From assembly GCA_013400155.1 (NCBI GenBank), contig VXBM01000234.1, positions 1,902-65,901 of the forward strand: DNA of 64,000 nt. Direction: 5' to 3'. Numbering within the stretch: the first letter of the stretch is position 1; every line of letters begins with the position of its first letter. The notes under the pieces were generated by a model that was not told the DNA's origin, searched no databases, and saw only the letters and a list, made by a program, of their open reading frames with translations. The translations under genes and the position numbers were made by a program. Shown here piece after piece: positions 1 through 12,440 of the stretch. The DNA comes from Helopsaltes ochotensis. Taxonomy: Eukaryota > Chordata > Aves > Passeriformes > Locustellidae.

Positions 1-2060
1 AAAAAATGAAATTCAATAAATGCAGCTTTCCCCTTGCTCTCTCTCATGCAATTGCCTAACAAACACAGTGCCCAGAGTATCCTAGATTGTGTCAGGATAG
101 GGAAAACAAACCCAGTGCCTCCCAGAAAATAAGGTTTGCTAGAAAATTCACAGTTTTGCTTGGGAACAAATTCTATTTTAGCAGGAAACTCGCTTGGGAC
201 GAGCATCCACCAAGCCTGCCAAGGCAGGAAAGAACCATCCCATTGTGTCCCAGGAACAGCAAGTAGGCCAGGATTTCGCTTTGAGTGGGATCAATGCAAT
301 TAAAAACGCAGTCCATGGAATTGCACAGAGATCAAAAATGGCAATGAAACGCTCGGCACGGTCTCCTGGGATCTGACAGAACGCTGTGGATGTGGTGCTG
401 AAGTATGCCTGACTTAACAACAGGAATTTGCTAAATTTCCTTGGAAATGTCCCCCCAAGATGTACAAAAATTCCAATTAGGCTAGAAAACCGGCATTTGC
501 AATAAACATTCCCTGACTAAAACCAGAGAGAGGGGAAACGTCAAAGAAAGGGAACAAATAACACCGAAATGCCAGCTTGCCTGGAAAACAAGCTCAGCAA
601 TTTCGAACATGGAAAACTTGTGGAACAGGCAGCAATTTGGTGGGAGTTCATAGAAGGATGACTTCAAATCTGCTTCCTCTGCTCTGATTTGGAAGGCAAG
701 TGAGAATTGAACATGTCCAGTTACACCTACTCAAGAATTAGCTGTATTTTGTGACAGTACCAATCCAAACAAACTCCACACTCCTACTTTTTATTTGACA
801 TCTGCAACTCTCGACAGAGTTGGGAAGTTTCAATGCAACTAAAGAGCCACAAGTCCTGCAAGAAGAAAATTCAACTGGGCAAAAGTCAGGAATTTTATTT
901 TCAAATCCAGGGAGGAGAAGGAGCAGGAACAGGACACCAGGAACACACTCCAGCTGAAAGCAACCGTGGATTTGGAAATGGCAGGAAATCCAACGGACAG
1001 CCCCTGGTTATGGTCCAGCAAGGATGCAGGAGCCAGAGAGAAAAGTGGCCTTATCCTGGCCTGGGATCAGGCCTTCGGGGGGCTCGGCTTCCCAGCGGCT
1101 CTCTCCTTTTTTGCCAGCTACCTGGACGAGGAAAAAAACACAGCAATAAAGTTTCAGACCTGAGCAGGACGTCCTCGGTTGAGGCAGACGGAGGCGCAGC
1201 TGCCAGGCTGCGACTCCAGGCTGGGCACTGGGGAGCTCCGGGAATCTGGGGTTGCCCATGAGATGAAAGGGCTGGCAAAGCACAGCCAGCTGCCGGCTTT
1301 CCAGCCGGGACACGGCAGGGCCTGGGCTCAGGGGCAGCGGAAAGCGCTGGCACTGCCGCAGAACCCCCCAAAACCCGGGCGACAGATCCAGCGCTCTGCC
1401 CAGCACGCTGCAGGAGAAACTGGGCCGGCAGAAGGCCCCCGGATGCTCCGTGCTCCGCGCCGTGCTGCAAAGGAGACATGGGGATTTATTCCTGAGGGGA
1501 CACAAGTAGAACTCAGGCAGACAATATTTCTCTTGGGCCTTTCCCACTACTCCCTGAGAGCATGAGCAGCAGCTTGTCCCTGGTGTTCTCCTTCCCAGCA
1601 ATACAAAGACTTCTGTCCTCCTCAGACTCCATGCTCAGGAAGGAAAAGAGGAACATGATCATTACCTAGACTGTCTAGGAGGGTGTGACTGAGGTAGGAT
1701 CAGCAGCTCCCAATCCACTGCTGCTTCTGGATTTCTGTGCAGTTTCTTCCCATCCTGCCCTTCCCAGCACCATTCCCTGGGTGTCATGTCCACAGACACC
1801 TTCTCCATGCAGCTTAAAAACCACTAAACCAAAAGAAAGAAGATCAAAAATCAATTCACATGTTTCTAGTATGGAGAGAATGAGGGAGGTCTAAAATCTG
1901 TATTTATTTTAGAACAGTAGAGCATTTTTTAAATTCCCTTGAATACCAGTAAATGGTAGCAAAAGCTGATAAACTCCTTTATTAAGTTATCAGCAGTCGA
2001 GAAGTTAAGTTTTAAGATTACTTAAGATCAAGTTCTGCTGATGACTTATGTTTAGCAGCA
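1..2060. other. Intergenic DNA upstream of POLB
   Basis: No open frame here looks like a coding exon. The reading frames on both strands are short, proline/serine-rich and without recognisable domains. About 1000-1480 is relatively GC-rich and could be the edge of a neighbouring gene's UTR. There are AATAAA-like hexamers on both strands (for example 1145-1150 on +, and the complement at 1485-1490), but nothing to attach them to. In human the gene beyond this block is SLC20A2; I see no part of it. Confidence 0.5.
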
Positions 2061-2199
2061 CGCCAATCACAGCAGATCTCCGGCACCCGCGGCCCCGCCC
2101 GCGCACCGGAGACCGGACGCGCCGTGACGCCACTGCCGGAAGCGCCTCTGTGCGATCGCTGCCTGAAGCTGCCGCGGGCGCTCGGTGCCGGTGCCGGCC
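2061..2199 (+). promoter_or_regulatory. POLB: POLB CpG-rich promoter with CCAAT, GC-box, CRE-like and ETS sites
   Basis: The 140 bases before the POLB start change abruptly from AT-rich to CpG-rich. In order they hold CCAAT (2063-2067), a GC box GGCCCCGCCC (2091-2100), a CRE-like TGACGCCA (2125-2132) and an ETS-type GCCGGAAG (2135-2142). There is no TATA box. The mammalian POLB promoter is known to depend on a palindromic ATF/CREB site, so the CRE-like octamer at a comparable place is meaningful, although one base differs from the TGACGTCA palindrome. The transcription start is probably between the ETS site and 2199. The motifs are seen; factor binding is inferred. Confidence 0.7.
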
Positions 2200-5100
2200 A
2201 TGAGCAAGCGTAAAGCTCCTCAGGAGAGCCCCAACGAGGGCATCACCGACTTCCTCACCGGTAGGCGTGTGCGCTCGGTCGGTTCCGTGGGTGCGAAGGG
2301 CCGTGGCCCGGCTGCTCTCACCGCCGTTCTCCCGCAGAACTGGCCAACTACGAGCGCAACGTGAACCGGGCCATCCACAAGTACAACGCGTACAGGTATC
2401 GCCTCCCCGCCCGCCGCGGCCCCGTCCCGGGCCCCAGCCCGTTCGGGCGCTGACCGGCACTGTTCCGCAGGAAAGCGGCCTCGGTCATTTCTCGGTATCC
2501 GAGCAAGATACAGAGCGGGGCTGAAGCCAAGAAGCTGGTAGGTGCTCGTGCGCGGGTTGCCGGCGGGAGGATCTGGGGCAGCAGGGACGAAGTGCCGGAG
2601 GTTCCTGAGAAGCGGTGGGGGCAGCCCCGCTTCAGCCAGTGCCTTTTTCCGGTGCCCGAGTCAGAGTTCGGGGACGGGGGAGAGGTGTGGCCAGTGTGGG
2701 GGTTTCAGAGCTGGAACTGGGCATCCCATCTGAGTCTCTGCCTGTAAAAATATCTTCCCCCTTTGCTCTCTTACTCCTTTGTTAATTCAGAGATCTTGAG
2801 CAGTAAGAGTCAAAGCCTTGTTCAAACTTATAGCTTCGGGGAAACTTGATAAAGCCCTTGCATTACAGTGTTTGTGCTGTTTATATTATACCCTTAATTC
2901 TTGTGCTCTTTTATGGTCCAGTATTTTATTGTGGTCTTGGGTATCCCGTAATTCTTTCTGGACTATAAATTCCAGGGAGCTTTCCTGGAAATAATAACTT
3001 TAAGTGACTTTAAAGTTAACTTGTTCGTACTCATCCCCCAATATTTAGGATGGAGTAGGTGCTAAAATAGCTGAAAAGATAGATGAGTTCTTATCCACTG
3101 GAAAACTACGCAAATTGGAAAAGGTGGGTTTCTTTCTGTTGTTCTGTATTTCTCAATAGTTGCTTTTCTTGATAACTTGCAAAGTAGCCTGTTTGCTTTG
3201 CACATTTCTGTTGCTGTCCCTGGAGAGTCTTAGGAGTGATGAGCACAAGAGTGTGTGGTAAGTAGAAATCAAGGGTTGAGAAGCTCAGCCAAAGCCTCAA
3301 AACTGTCTATTAATGAAAATATTTTAGCTAACATAATTGGCATATGCAGGTCTTCTGTCAGAAGTGGAATTCTGTTGCTGGAAGGCTGTGGGGGTTTGTG
3401 CTTTAGGCCTACTGTTTGCCTTAGAGTGCTTAGTTGGGTGGTTTTCAGGCTAGTTAAACGTGGCATTATTGTGAAACACCATACTACCCTTGGTACCCTT
3501 GTTTTTGCAGTGACTTATAGTGAACCTCCAAACCAGAGTCTGACTAAGCTGTTTTATCTTCTCAAGGCTTCTTTTTGTTTGTTTGTTTGTTTGTTTATTC
3601 CAAATGGAGTAAAGAAGGATTTGAGTTGCACTGTTTGTTTTTGTAGATTCGACAAGATGATACAAGTGCTTCTATCAATCTCCTGACACGAGTCACTGGC
3701 ATTGGGTAAAAGTTTCTTGGGGTGGTTTTAGGGTTTTTTTTTTTCCCCTTCTCCTGATCATTTGATAGGCTTATGAGCAGAATTTGTGTGATTGCACACA
3801 GTGAGGAGAATGAGCCTCGGCTGATGATGTTAATGCCCACACTGACACAACTGTAGTCACGATTACAGGACTGAATGAGACAAAAGGGTATAGAATCACG
3901 AATTACCGACTTTGTGGTACAGGAGTGGAAATGGGAAGTGCCTGTGTGCAAGCTGAGAGGGGAAGGAGAGAGATGCAGGTCAAGAATGGAACCGTGAAAG
4001 TCCAACAAAAGTGGAAGTGAGATTCTGGCCTCGAGGTTTTTGTAAAAGCAGAAGCAGAGCCTTGAAGCAGGCAACAAAACAAAAAACAAAAAATCAGAAC
4101 TCTGCTGCAATGTTCTCATGCATTTGGTATTATTCTTTGAAGCAATATTGCCTACGTGGTGTGAATCAATTTTTTTACAATTATACATCACTGTATATTT
4201 ATATCAATGCTAAAAAATGTGCAGGCTGAAAGCATAAACTGAAAATGAGTGTGCTGAGAAGATGTAAGTATCACAAGCAACCTCAGTCCTGGCCTTTAAG
4301 AACCTAGATAGTTATAAATAATTCAGATGTCCTATTCAGTGTTGTAAGATCCTTGCTGTTCCTGATGCCAGATTGTCTTGTCTCTTTGCAGTCCTGCTGC
4401 TGCTAGGAAATTCGTTGAGGAAGGAGTTAAGACTTTAGAAGGTAAGTGTTAACATGGGGCCTCGATTCACACTCCAGTAATCATTTTTTCTGTCAAGCTG
4501 CCTCTTCTGCAGTGGTACTGTGGTAGCATATATGCCCTCGGCTTTGAGGAAGGTGTGTAAGATGTTGAAACTAGTACACAGGCCTAAGGCATTTCATACA
4601 TATTCTAAGTAAAGTACATACAGGTTTAAGTGGAAGGTAACAAGGATTGTGGCTCTTTGGTGGTCCCTAAAGTTGTTATCAGAAGTACTCTGTGCATTTG
4701 TGGCCATTTTATCTGCTGTTGTGTAGGTAGTTTGAAATTCCCTCCTTTGAGTTTGTATTCTCATTATGAATTCTTTACATGTGTTGTCTTTGCATTGGTG
4801 GAAACTTACTGTAAGATTTTTAGTCCCCAGTTAACTATTTTGTTTGGATTTTTGTTTTCTAGATCTAAGAAAAATTGAGCACAAGCTGACCCATCACCAG
4901 CGAATTGGGTTGAAGTAAGCTTTCTTGGGTACAACTACTTGGTGTTTTTAATGACTCCTTCAGACACCAGGATGTAATGTAAGGTTACACATGCCAAGTA
5001 AGGTTCTCTTCTCTCTGTGCTCTACATGCTTTTTGGCAGTTATTTAGAGCTTTTGTTTCATTGGGGTTGGAAGGCTTTGTCTCCATTCAGAGGGAAGTTA

Positions 5101-8100
5101 ATATCAAGTGACTTCCTCAATTAGCTTATGGAATATCACTTTAGCAAGGTGGTGTTGTTTCTTCACAATCTGCATAGAAGTGTGGCCCAGGCTACTTTTT
5201 TATGTGCTGTGAACAAGGTAAGACCTTTGTGTAGCTGAACTTGAGAATGCTGTGCAGAATGTATGTTTGTCCCTCCGTATTCATCAGCTTGAATGCTACT
5301 TGTTGAGTTCCTCTTCGGTGTGGTAGTTCTGGAAGAGCTATAGCTATATTTGTCAGAAGCTGTGAGGGAACCAAATAAAGCCAAGTAGTGTTTCACTCGC
5401 CCTCTTTTTCTTCACAGTCAAGCAGCATGCTGACAATATGAATTTTACAGTTTAAGGCAAATATATCTGGAGCTGGATTTGAGTTGCGAGCTTCCATTTA
5501 GCTCCTTCCGACATAGGTCACCTCTGACCACGGGTGAAGGACCGGTTCCTCCTGCCCGCCGGAGGGCTGAGTTTTGTCAGGAACCTTTTGTATTTTCAAA
5601 CAGCTGTGCAAATATTAAGCAATTGGTTATATGGTAATACTTCTCCCACCTTGTAGCGGCTCTTTGTATACAGTGGAAATGCTGAAACCATGTTCTGAGC
5701 ATTGTCAAACTTGCCATTGTGAGTTTTTACTGTCACCTTACAAGATGTTTTCTAAGATGTGTGATGAGTCAGGAGCTTTTTGTGATGTCTCAGTAGTGTA
5801 AGTTTGTATTCTTTCCTCTGATATACATTTAATACTAAAATTTTAAGTTGCTGCCCCTGCCACTCTTTCAGATACTTCTATTTTTATATTTGCAGATACT
5901 TTGAAGATTTTGAGAAAAGAATCCCAAGGGAAGAAATGCTGGAAATGCAGGTAAGAATCTCTTTGTTGAGAAAATAAAGTACTGATGGCCAGTGAATGAC
6001 TGACACCTCTAAGCACGCTTCTTTCCTTTTTACATAGGAAATTGTGCTGAAAGAGATAAAGAAGCTGGATGAAAACTACATTGCTACAGTCTGTGGCAGT
6101 TTTAGGCGAGGTACTAATGATCTTGTACTCAATGATCTTGTTATCTTTATTTTGGAATAAGAAGCAAGACAGGTTACCATGTATGTTGTTCTTCTTGACA
6201 GAGTCTATGCTGGAACCTGGCCTTTCCTGTTAGTGTTGTCTTGACTAGCTAGTTCAGTGATGAGACACCCACATAAATCCTTGCTTCTCCACCCTTCCCC
6301 CATAAAGAGTAATCTGTTGTAATGTGAATTGTTTGCTTTGTTTTTACATTAACATTTGTGCTTCATTGCTATAGAGTACAGCAAGAAATTCTTGGATATT
6401 TTCTTAGGTATGGGAAATATAAACTTTTTGAGGAAAGAACAAGGTTCTTTTACTTTAGCATTATTTTTTTTTTGTTTTGCTAATATCTCAATTAGTGACC
6501 ATTTTCTGCTAGAAAAACATGCTTACAAGAAGAAGTAAGATGTATGTTCACCAACGTTAGTGTGCTTTGCCACACACAGAAGGATTTTTCTTTGCTTCTT
6601 TCTTGCCTAGGTGCAGAGTCAAGCGGCGATATGGATGTTCTCCTAACCCATCCCAATTTCACATCTGAATCATCCAAACAGGTGTGTTTCTGAGATGCTG
6701 TGGATCAGTACTGTACATTGCATATAGTCTCGGACTTGTATTGCAGGTTTTTGTGGTTTTGTATTTACTGTAATATTAAACTTTTCTCTTGGATCACCAT
6801 GTTTATTTTTAGGAGTTACAATTACTTCTCAGGTCCATGTATTGGGGTTTCTCTTGCAGAATTAGTCAATATGCTTATTTTTACCCTTCTGTCCTTCCTC
6901 TTCCTGTCACACATATTCCCCCACCCCCTTGAATTCATGTGCTTTTATAATGCAGAGCTGTAAAGCTAGCTAGATTAAAGGTAGACTGAGCATCTCTTTA
7001 TGTAGCCATAATCATTTAGATGATGGGAAACTGTCCTGCTGCCCTTGTAATGTTTTGGGACTAACTCTGGAGCAGTATTAATGACAGTTGTTTTTTTCTT
7101 ACGTTCCTTCTATACATTCATTGTTTAAAAGCTGAATTAGGTTTGTCATTTCCAGCTAAAGGCAATGTCGCGTGGGAGTATTGCTGGCGATTCTTTTTAT
7201 GGGGCACAATTGTAATTTTATTAATTTTTTCACAGTATCATCGTTACTTTTTTTTCCGTTTGTGTCAAATTTCATGTAGAATAGTACATAGAATTACGAT
7301 GATATCCTGTACTTATAGGAGCCTCTGTCTAGTAAATAGGTAAGATATTCTTGTTATTTGTGAAGTAATTTTGTCTTCTTTCTTATCGTTGTTCTTCTTT
7401 CTTATCGTTGTTCTTAGTCAAAACTTTTGCATCAGGTTGTAGAACAACTGGAAAAAGTCCACTTTGTCACAGATATGCTGTCTAAAGGTGACACAAAATT
7501 CATGGTAAGAGCTTTTTTGGTGGTGAAGGATGTTGCGGGATAATTACTTTTCCTGATAGAAGCTAGGATGAATACAAGATATATTGCTCGGACTTGCTAG
7601 AAATGGGGGTGAGGGTGACGTTTGTTTGTTTTCTTAATTCTCCCACTTGCAACTCGTAAGAATTTCTTGCAGTTAACTCTTAGGGAATATCTTATGGTAA
7701 GATTTCAGATTTAGAAAGTGTACAGATATTTGTATAGTTCTGAACCCTGCTGACATAACCTTCATTACATAATGTCAATTGTGTCTATATTGCTGGATGT
7801 TTCCTGGAACCTCAGCCCAACATCACTTCTTCAGTTGCACCAGTGACCACTTCTGTAATTGTGTCCTCAGGATCTTGGAAACATTTAGCTTTGATCTCAG
7901 AACTATGTTTACCTGATTTTGTCTAATACGTAATATACTTTTGTCTCCTTTTGTGTCAGTTTTGCCGCAGAACAGATTTAATGGATAAGCTACTAGACTT
8001 AGGATATAATAGGGATTATGCGGGATGTCTAAAGCAAGTAATGAATTACTAGAACATTAATTTTTTTTAGATCCCATGCTGACAGTGCAGGGCTTTTTTT

Positions 8101-9887
8101 CTTTTCTTAACCTGCTAATATTTGTGCATACCAAAAAGCTTGTTAATAATTAGGACAGGGAAATGAGAAGTCCTGTAATCCCTTCTGGTGCACTAAAAAT
8201 TTAAGAAGCAGTTGCATGCTATATTGAACAAGTTCTCGTAACAGTGTAAAATAGTCATTTGCTGTATTCTGATACCTGGCTGTTCTAGTAAAATATTTAT
8301 TCAATTCAGCAGATATTTAACTTTGCTTTGCAGGATGACTGAGGATTATTTAGAGGTTGTTTAGGGGTGGGGAGGTAAAGATGGTTCTCAAATCTCTTTG
8401 ATTTCATTTGAATTTTTCACTTGCCTTACTTCCTCACAGGGTGTCTGTCAGCTGCCAGATAGAGAAGATGGGACGGCCTATCCCCATAGGAGAATTGATA
8501 TCCGGTACACACATCAAAACCCCACACCCAAACCCCTAATTTAGCTGTCTGCTACAGAGTAGGCATTTGCATCAAATTTTGCATTTAGATGTCTACTTCC
8601 ATGTTCAGAACATGGCATTTACTAGGTTTCTAATGCCTTGGCAGAGTGGCAGCCACTGGACAACTGCCAGTAACTACAACAGGTTGTTAGCAATAATGTT
8701 GTGCTTCAAATCATGATATTCTACTCAGATTCAGAATTGTGTCCTATTTCATCATCCTGCTTTGACATTGATTCTTGGCAGGAGTGCAAGCACCATAACC
8801 AGGTAGTGGCTGAACATCTGTAACTTCTGGGTAAGGGTAGATGTGCTGAACCTTTCTTTGATCCGCAATTTTTTCACTATCATGTCTGGCTTGTGGGAAA
8901 ATTAAATGTACAGAGTTGCAGAATGTAGACACACAAATTCAAAGTAACCCTACAAGTGTCTGAATGAGTGAATTCTATATGGCTTGTTACTTTCTTATAT
9001 ATTTGTTCTAAGTCTTTGCTTCTACTTTTTATTCTAGGCTTATCCCGAAAGATCAGTATTACTGTGGTGTACTGTATTTCACAGGAAGTGATATATTCAA
9101 TAAGAACATGAGAACTCATGCTCTGGAAATGGGCTTCACAATCAATGAATATACAATACGCCGCTTGGGTGTTACTGGTCAGTCTGGGCCTTTGCACAGG
9201 GTATTCTTTCTAGTTACGCACTTTGATCTCCTTCCATTGCTTGCAATGTTTTGGAAATACTTCTGATAAATGCTATAGTTTGTGGATTTTTTCACAGTGT
9301 CCTTTTTGGTATCGGGCACCATTACAGCAAGAACGGGCTGCCTACTTACATACAGGCAGCTCTGTGGCACAAAGTTACCTCTTTGGGCCTCCTAATCTAC
9401 TTAAAGTCATTAATTACTGATTTAAAGATTTTCTCTGTGCCCTGCACAATACATACTTGATTTCCTACTCTTTTCACAGGGTATGTCATGTTCTTCAGTT
9501 GCTTTACTTTGGAAGAGAGCTGTGGGTATAAAAATCCACACACAATTATGAATTTATTTAACTGCATAACCACATGGCCCCAAAGTTAATTTGTTACCTT
9601 ATTTCCTTTGACTGTAATAAGAATTGGTATGTAAACACTGTGAAGATTTTACAGAGGGTGGGGAGGTCATTCTGGGTGGGTTTTTTAGGTCTCTTACCTA
9701 CAGCAGTTTTGTCTTAATTTTGCAATGCATTTGGCATTTGTGAATGGTACAGACTTTCCACCTTCCAACTAGTATGTGTAATTTGCTTGCAGGAGTTGCT
9801 GGAGAGGCCCTGCCAGTAGAATGTGAAAAAGACATCTTTGACTATATCCAGTGGAAATACCGAGAGCCAAAGGATCGGAGTGAATAA
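2200..9887 (+). CDS. POLB: DNA polymerase beta, 335 aa, 14 coding exons
   Basis: Family X polymerase that fills one-nucleotide gaps and removes the 5'-deoxyribose phosphate in nuclear base-excision repair. Exons: 2200-2260, 2338-2395, 2471-2537, 3049-3123, 3647-3705, 4392-4441, 4863-4914, 5896-5950, 6038-6110, 6611-6681, 7418-7504, 8440-8504, 9038-9177, 9793-9887. They total 1008 nt, giving 335 aa, the same length as human. The start MSKRKAPQE lies in a GCC-ATG context. The N-terminal 8-kDa lyase domain carries the Schiff-base lysine 72 in AEKID (exon 4). Helix-hairpin-helix motifs lie in exons 4 and 5. The catalytic aspartates are in SSGDMDVLL (D190, D192, exon 10) and RRIDIR (D256, exon 12). 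Every junction is GT-AG. The protein ends EPKDRSE, as in mammals. No defect is seen. Identity is very secure. Confidence 0.98.
3573..3596. repeat. (TTTG)n microsatellite in POLB intron 4
   Basis: About six TTTG units, roughly 50 bases upstream of the POLB exon 5 acceptor. Ordinary simple repeat. Confidence 0.85.
5521..5590. other. GC-rich inverted repeat inside an AT-rich POLB intron
   Basis: GGTTCCT (5544-5550) and its exact complement AGGAACC (5579-5585) flank a GC-rich loop that contains a second, overlapping CCTCC/GGAGG pairing. The surrounding intron 7 is AT-rich. I do not recognise a repeat family or an RNA gene here. Confidence 0.4.
7374..7415 (+). repeat. 19-bp tandem duplication forming the POLB exon 11 polypyrimidine tract
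   Basis: The unit TCTTCTTTCTTATCGTTGT occupies 7374-7392 and is repeated exactly at 7393-7411. A partial third copy (TCTT) runs into the acceptor AG at 7416-7417. The duplication doubles the pyrimidine-rich tract of exon 11. Confidence 0.9.
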
Positions 9888-11310
9888 CTAACTGCTTGTC
9901 TAGGTTTGTGGCCTAGAGAGATGTTTTCATAGCTTCTTATGAACATGTGAAAGTGCATAGTCTTAATTTGAATGTTACTTGACAAACTGTATATTACTGA
10001 TGTTTAAAGCAAGTTCACTCGAACAGAATGCGTTGTGAAGATAAATCCTGTCAGATTTCATTTTCATATAGTCACAGAATAATTTGGGTTGGTAGGGACC
10101 CCTAAATGTCATGCAGTCCAGTCCCCCTGCCACGAGCAGGGCCATCTTTGACTAGAGAAGATCGCTTAGAGCCCAGTCCAATCTGACCTTGAATGTTTCC
10201 GGGCATGGAGCATCCAGCATCTCTTTTTGTCTCATATATATGTAAATACCAGAATGAAAAAGCGGGCTATATCATGCAGTACTCCTAAAGAGTATCATTT
10301 TCAGTTACTGTGTGTATCTCCTCACACCTGTGTTACCTGTCTTGGTGCAGTGCTGAAGCTTGTGATGAGTTGTTCCTGGGTAGGTACTTCTAAAATCTTT
10401 CAGTAGGGGCTAAGGTGGCCATTCTCCTGTTGCACGTGACCTGTGAAAAAATGTTGTAGTAGTATTGATTGGAGTGCTGTGTTTCATTCAACTTGTTCAG
10501 CTTGGTCTGCTTGATACACTCCTACCACTCCTGTAGATTCAATCTGCCCTTTTCTATATGCAAACCCCTCAAATCTTATTTTATACCTCCCCTTTAATTG
10601 TTGGGAAAGGTAATGAGGATTTTGGATGTGAGACAAGGTCTCTTCAAGAATGCATTACTAGTTGTATTTGGGACAGGGATTCTGTTGGTTAACTTAAAAC
10701 TTTTCAAAGCAGTAAACTACTACCTTCCATGTGTTACAGAGCATGAGCGTGGAATGTATTGCTGCTACTGTGTTTGAATACCTTGTAGCAGTAAGGCAAC
10801 TGTATTACAGAAATGCAAGCTTGAAAAGATGAGACTTTTGTATGTAGTCAAATTGACTGTTGCTAACTATATGACTTTGCTTGATTTCTTAATGCTTTGG
10901 TTCTCTATCGGCATCTATGAGGGCAGAGAGGATTTTGTATAGTCAGACTGCTTAACTTGAATCATGAAACAGACATAATACTATTTCTTATTTTTATCTC
11001 ACTTAAGCCTGCAGAACAACTACATTTTTAACTTGTTCTTATACAAGGAGAGTTGATCAATCTTAGTAATGGAGATTATAGGCTGATGCTCTCACTTATC
11101 CATTTATTTTCTTCCATTTTTCTTGTTAGGTGTTTTAATTATTTTCTGGGAATGTTCAGTGCTAATGCATGCAGTAGTGTACGTAAGGAAACTAGAAGTT
11201 AATGTGGTACTATGTGAAGTATTTTGATGCCTCATTGTAAAAATATATATAGCTGATACATTTAGTATCTTCTTCAGTAGACAGTGGGAATAAACAAATT
11301 GAATATTCCA
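9888..11310 (+). other. POLB: POLB 3' UTR (extent inferred) with candidate polyA signal at 11289-11294
   Basis: After the POLB stop codon the only AATAAA I find before the assembly gap is at 11289-11294. It suggests a 3' UTR of up to about 1.4 kb carrying a CR1 fragment. Human POLB has a short 3' UTR, so an earlier non-canonical site is also possible. No other gene is visible. In particular there is no cysteine-rich frame that could be DKK4, which lies here in human. Confidence 0.45.
10071..10228 (-). mobile_element. CR1 LINE 3' fragment
   Basis: The plus strand begins TCACAGAATAATTTGGGTTG and continues with the CR1 hallmarks GGGACC, AGTCCCCCTGCCACGAGCAG and GAGCCCAGTCCAATCTGACC. This is the reverse complement of the avian CR1 3' end, so the element lies on the minus strand. 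It is truncated and diverged. Confidence 0.9.
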
Positions 11311-11534
11311 TCATGAATGTGTAATGGTGTTTATTATTTTATTAGCTGTAATTTTAGAAGATCAAAAAGTAGTAACACATGTTTACCATGTTTTCAAATG
11401 CTTCCTGGGCAGCACACAGCATTACACTGATGCGAATTCTCCATCATCTTCAACAGGTCACACACAAGCTTTGTCTTGGGCCTTGAGATTCAATTTGTTG
11501 GCTTTGCAGTCTCTCTCCGTAACTGTGAATTCTG

Positions 11535-12440
11535 TGTGGAGAGGAAAAAAAAAAAAAAGAACAAACCAAAAAAAAAACCCCAAAAAAATCNNNNNNNNNN
11601 NNNNNNNNNNNNNNNNNNNNNNNNNNNNNNNNNNNNNNNNNNNNNNNNNNNNNNNNNNNNNNNNNNNNNNNNNNNNNNNNNNNNNNNNNNNNNNNNNNNN
11701 NNNNNNNNNNNNNNNNNNNNNNNNNNNNNNNNNNNNNNNNNNNNNNNNNNNNNNNNNNNNNNNNNNNNNNNNNNNNNNNNNNNNNNNNNNNNNNNNNNNN
11801 NNNNNNNNNNNNNNNNNNNNNNNNNNNNNNNNNNNNNNNNNNNNNNNNNNNNNNNNNNNNNNNNNNNNNNNNNNNNNNNNNNNNNNNNNNNNNNNNNNNN
11901 NNNNNNNNNNNNNNNNNNNNNNNNNNNNNNNNNNNNNNNNNNNNNNNNNNNNNNNNNNNNNNNNNNNNNNNNNNNNNNNNNNNNNNNNNNNNNNNNNNNN
12001 NNNNNNNNNNNNNNNNNNNNNNNNNNNNNNNNNNNNNNNNNNNNNNNNNNNNNNNNNNNNNNNNNNNNNNNNNNNNNNNNNNNNNNNNNNNNNNNNNNNN
12101 NNNNNNNNNNNNNNNNNNNNNNNNNNNNNNNNNNNNNNNNNNNNNNNNNNNNNNNNNNNNNNNNNNNNNNNNNNNNNNNNNNNNNNNNNNNNNNNNNNNN
12201 NNNNNNNNNNNNNNNNNNNNNNNNNNNNNNNNNNNNNNNNNNNNNNNNNNNNNNNNNNNNNNNNNNNNNNNNNNNNNNNNNNNNNNNNNNNNNNNNNNNN
12301 NNNNNNNNNNNNNNNNNNNNNNNNNNNNNNNNNNNNNNNNNNNNNNNNNNNNNNNNNNNNNNNNNNNNNNNNNNNNNNNNNNNNNNNNNNNNNNNNNNNN
12401 NNNNNNNNNNNNNNNNNNNNNNNNNNNNNNNNNNNNNNNN
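11535..12440. other. Poly-A/AC low-complexity tract followed by an 850-base assembly gap
   Basis: About 11545-11590 is an A-rich tract with short C runs. Positions 11591-12440 are all N. The sequence resumes as a CpG island, so the gap very probably hides low-complexity and GC-rich DNA upstream of the VDAC3 promoter. Reading frames drawn across the Ns have no meaning. Confidence 0.95.

Noticed and set aside
1008..1601. 197-codon minus-strand frame left of POLB
   Set aside because: Compositionally biased, without domains, overlapped by equally long frames on both strands, as expected of GC-rich noncoding DNA.
5757..5825. Possible C/D-box snoRNA in POLB intron 7 (GTGATGA at 5761 and CTGA at 5818)
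   Set aside because: The terminal stem is offset and weak, the boxes are short enough to occur by chance, and I know of no snoRNA in POLB.
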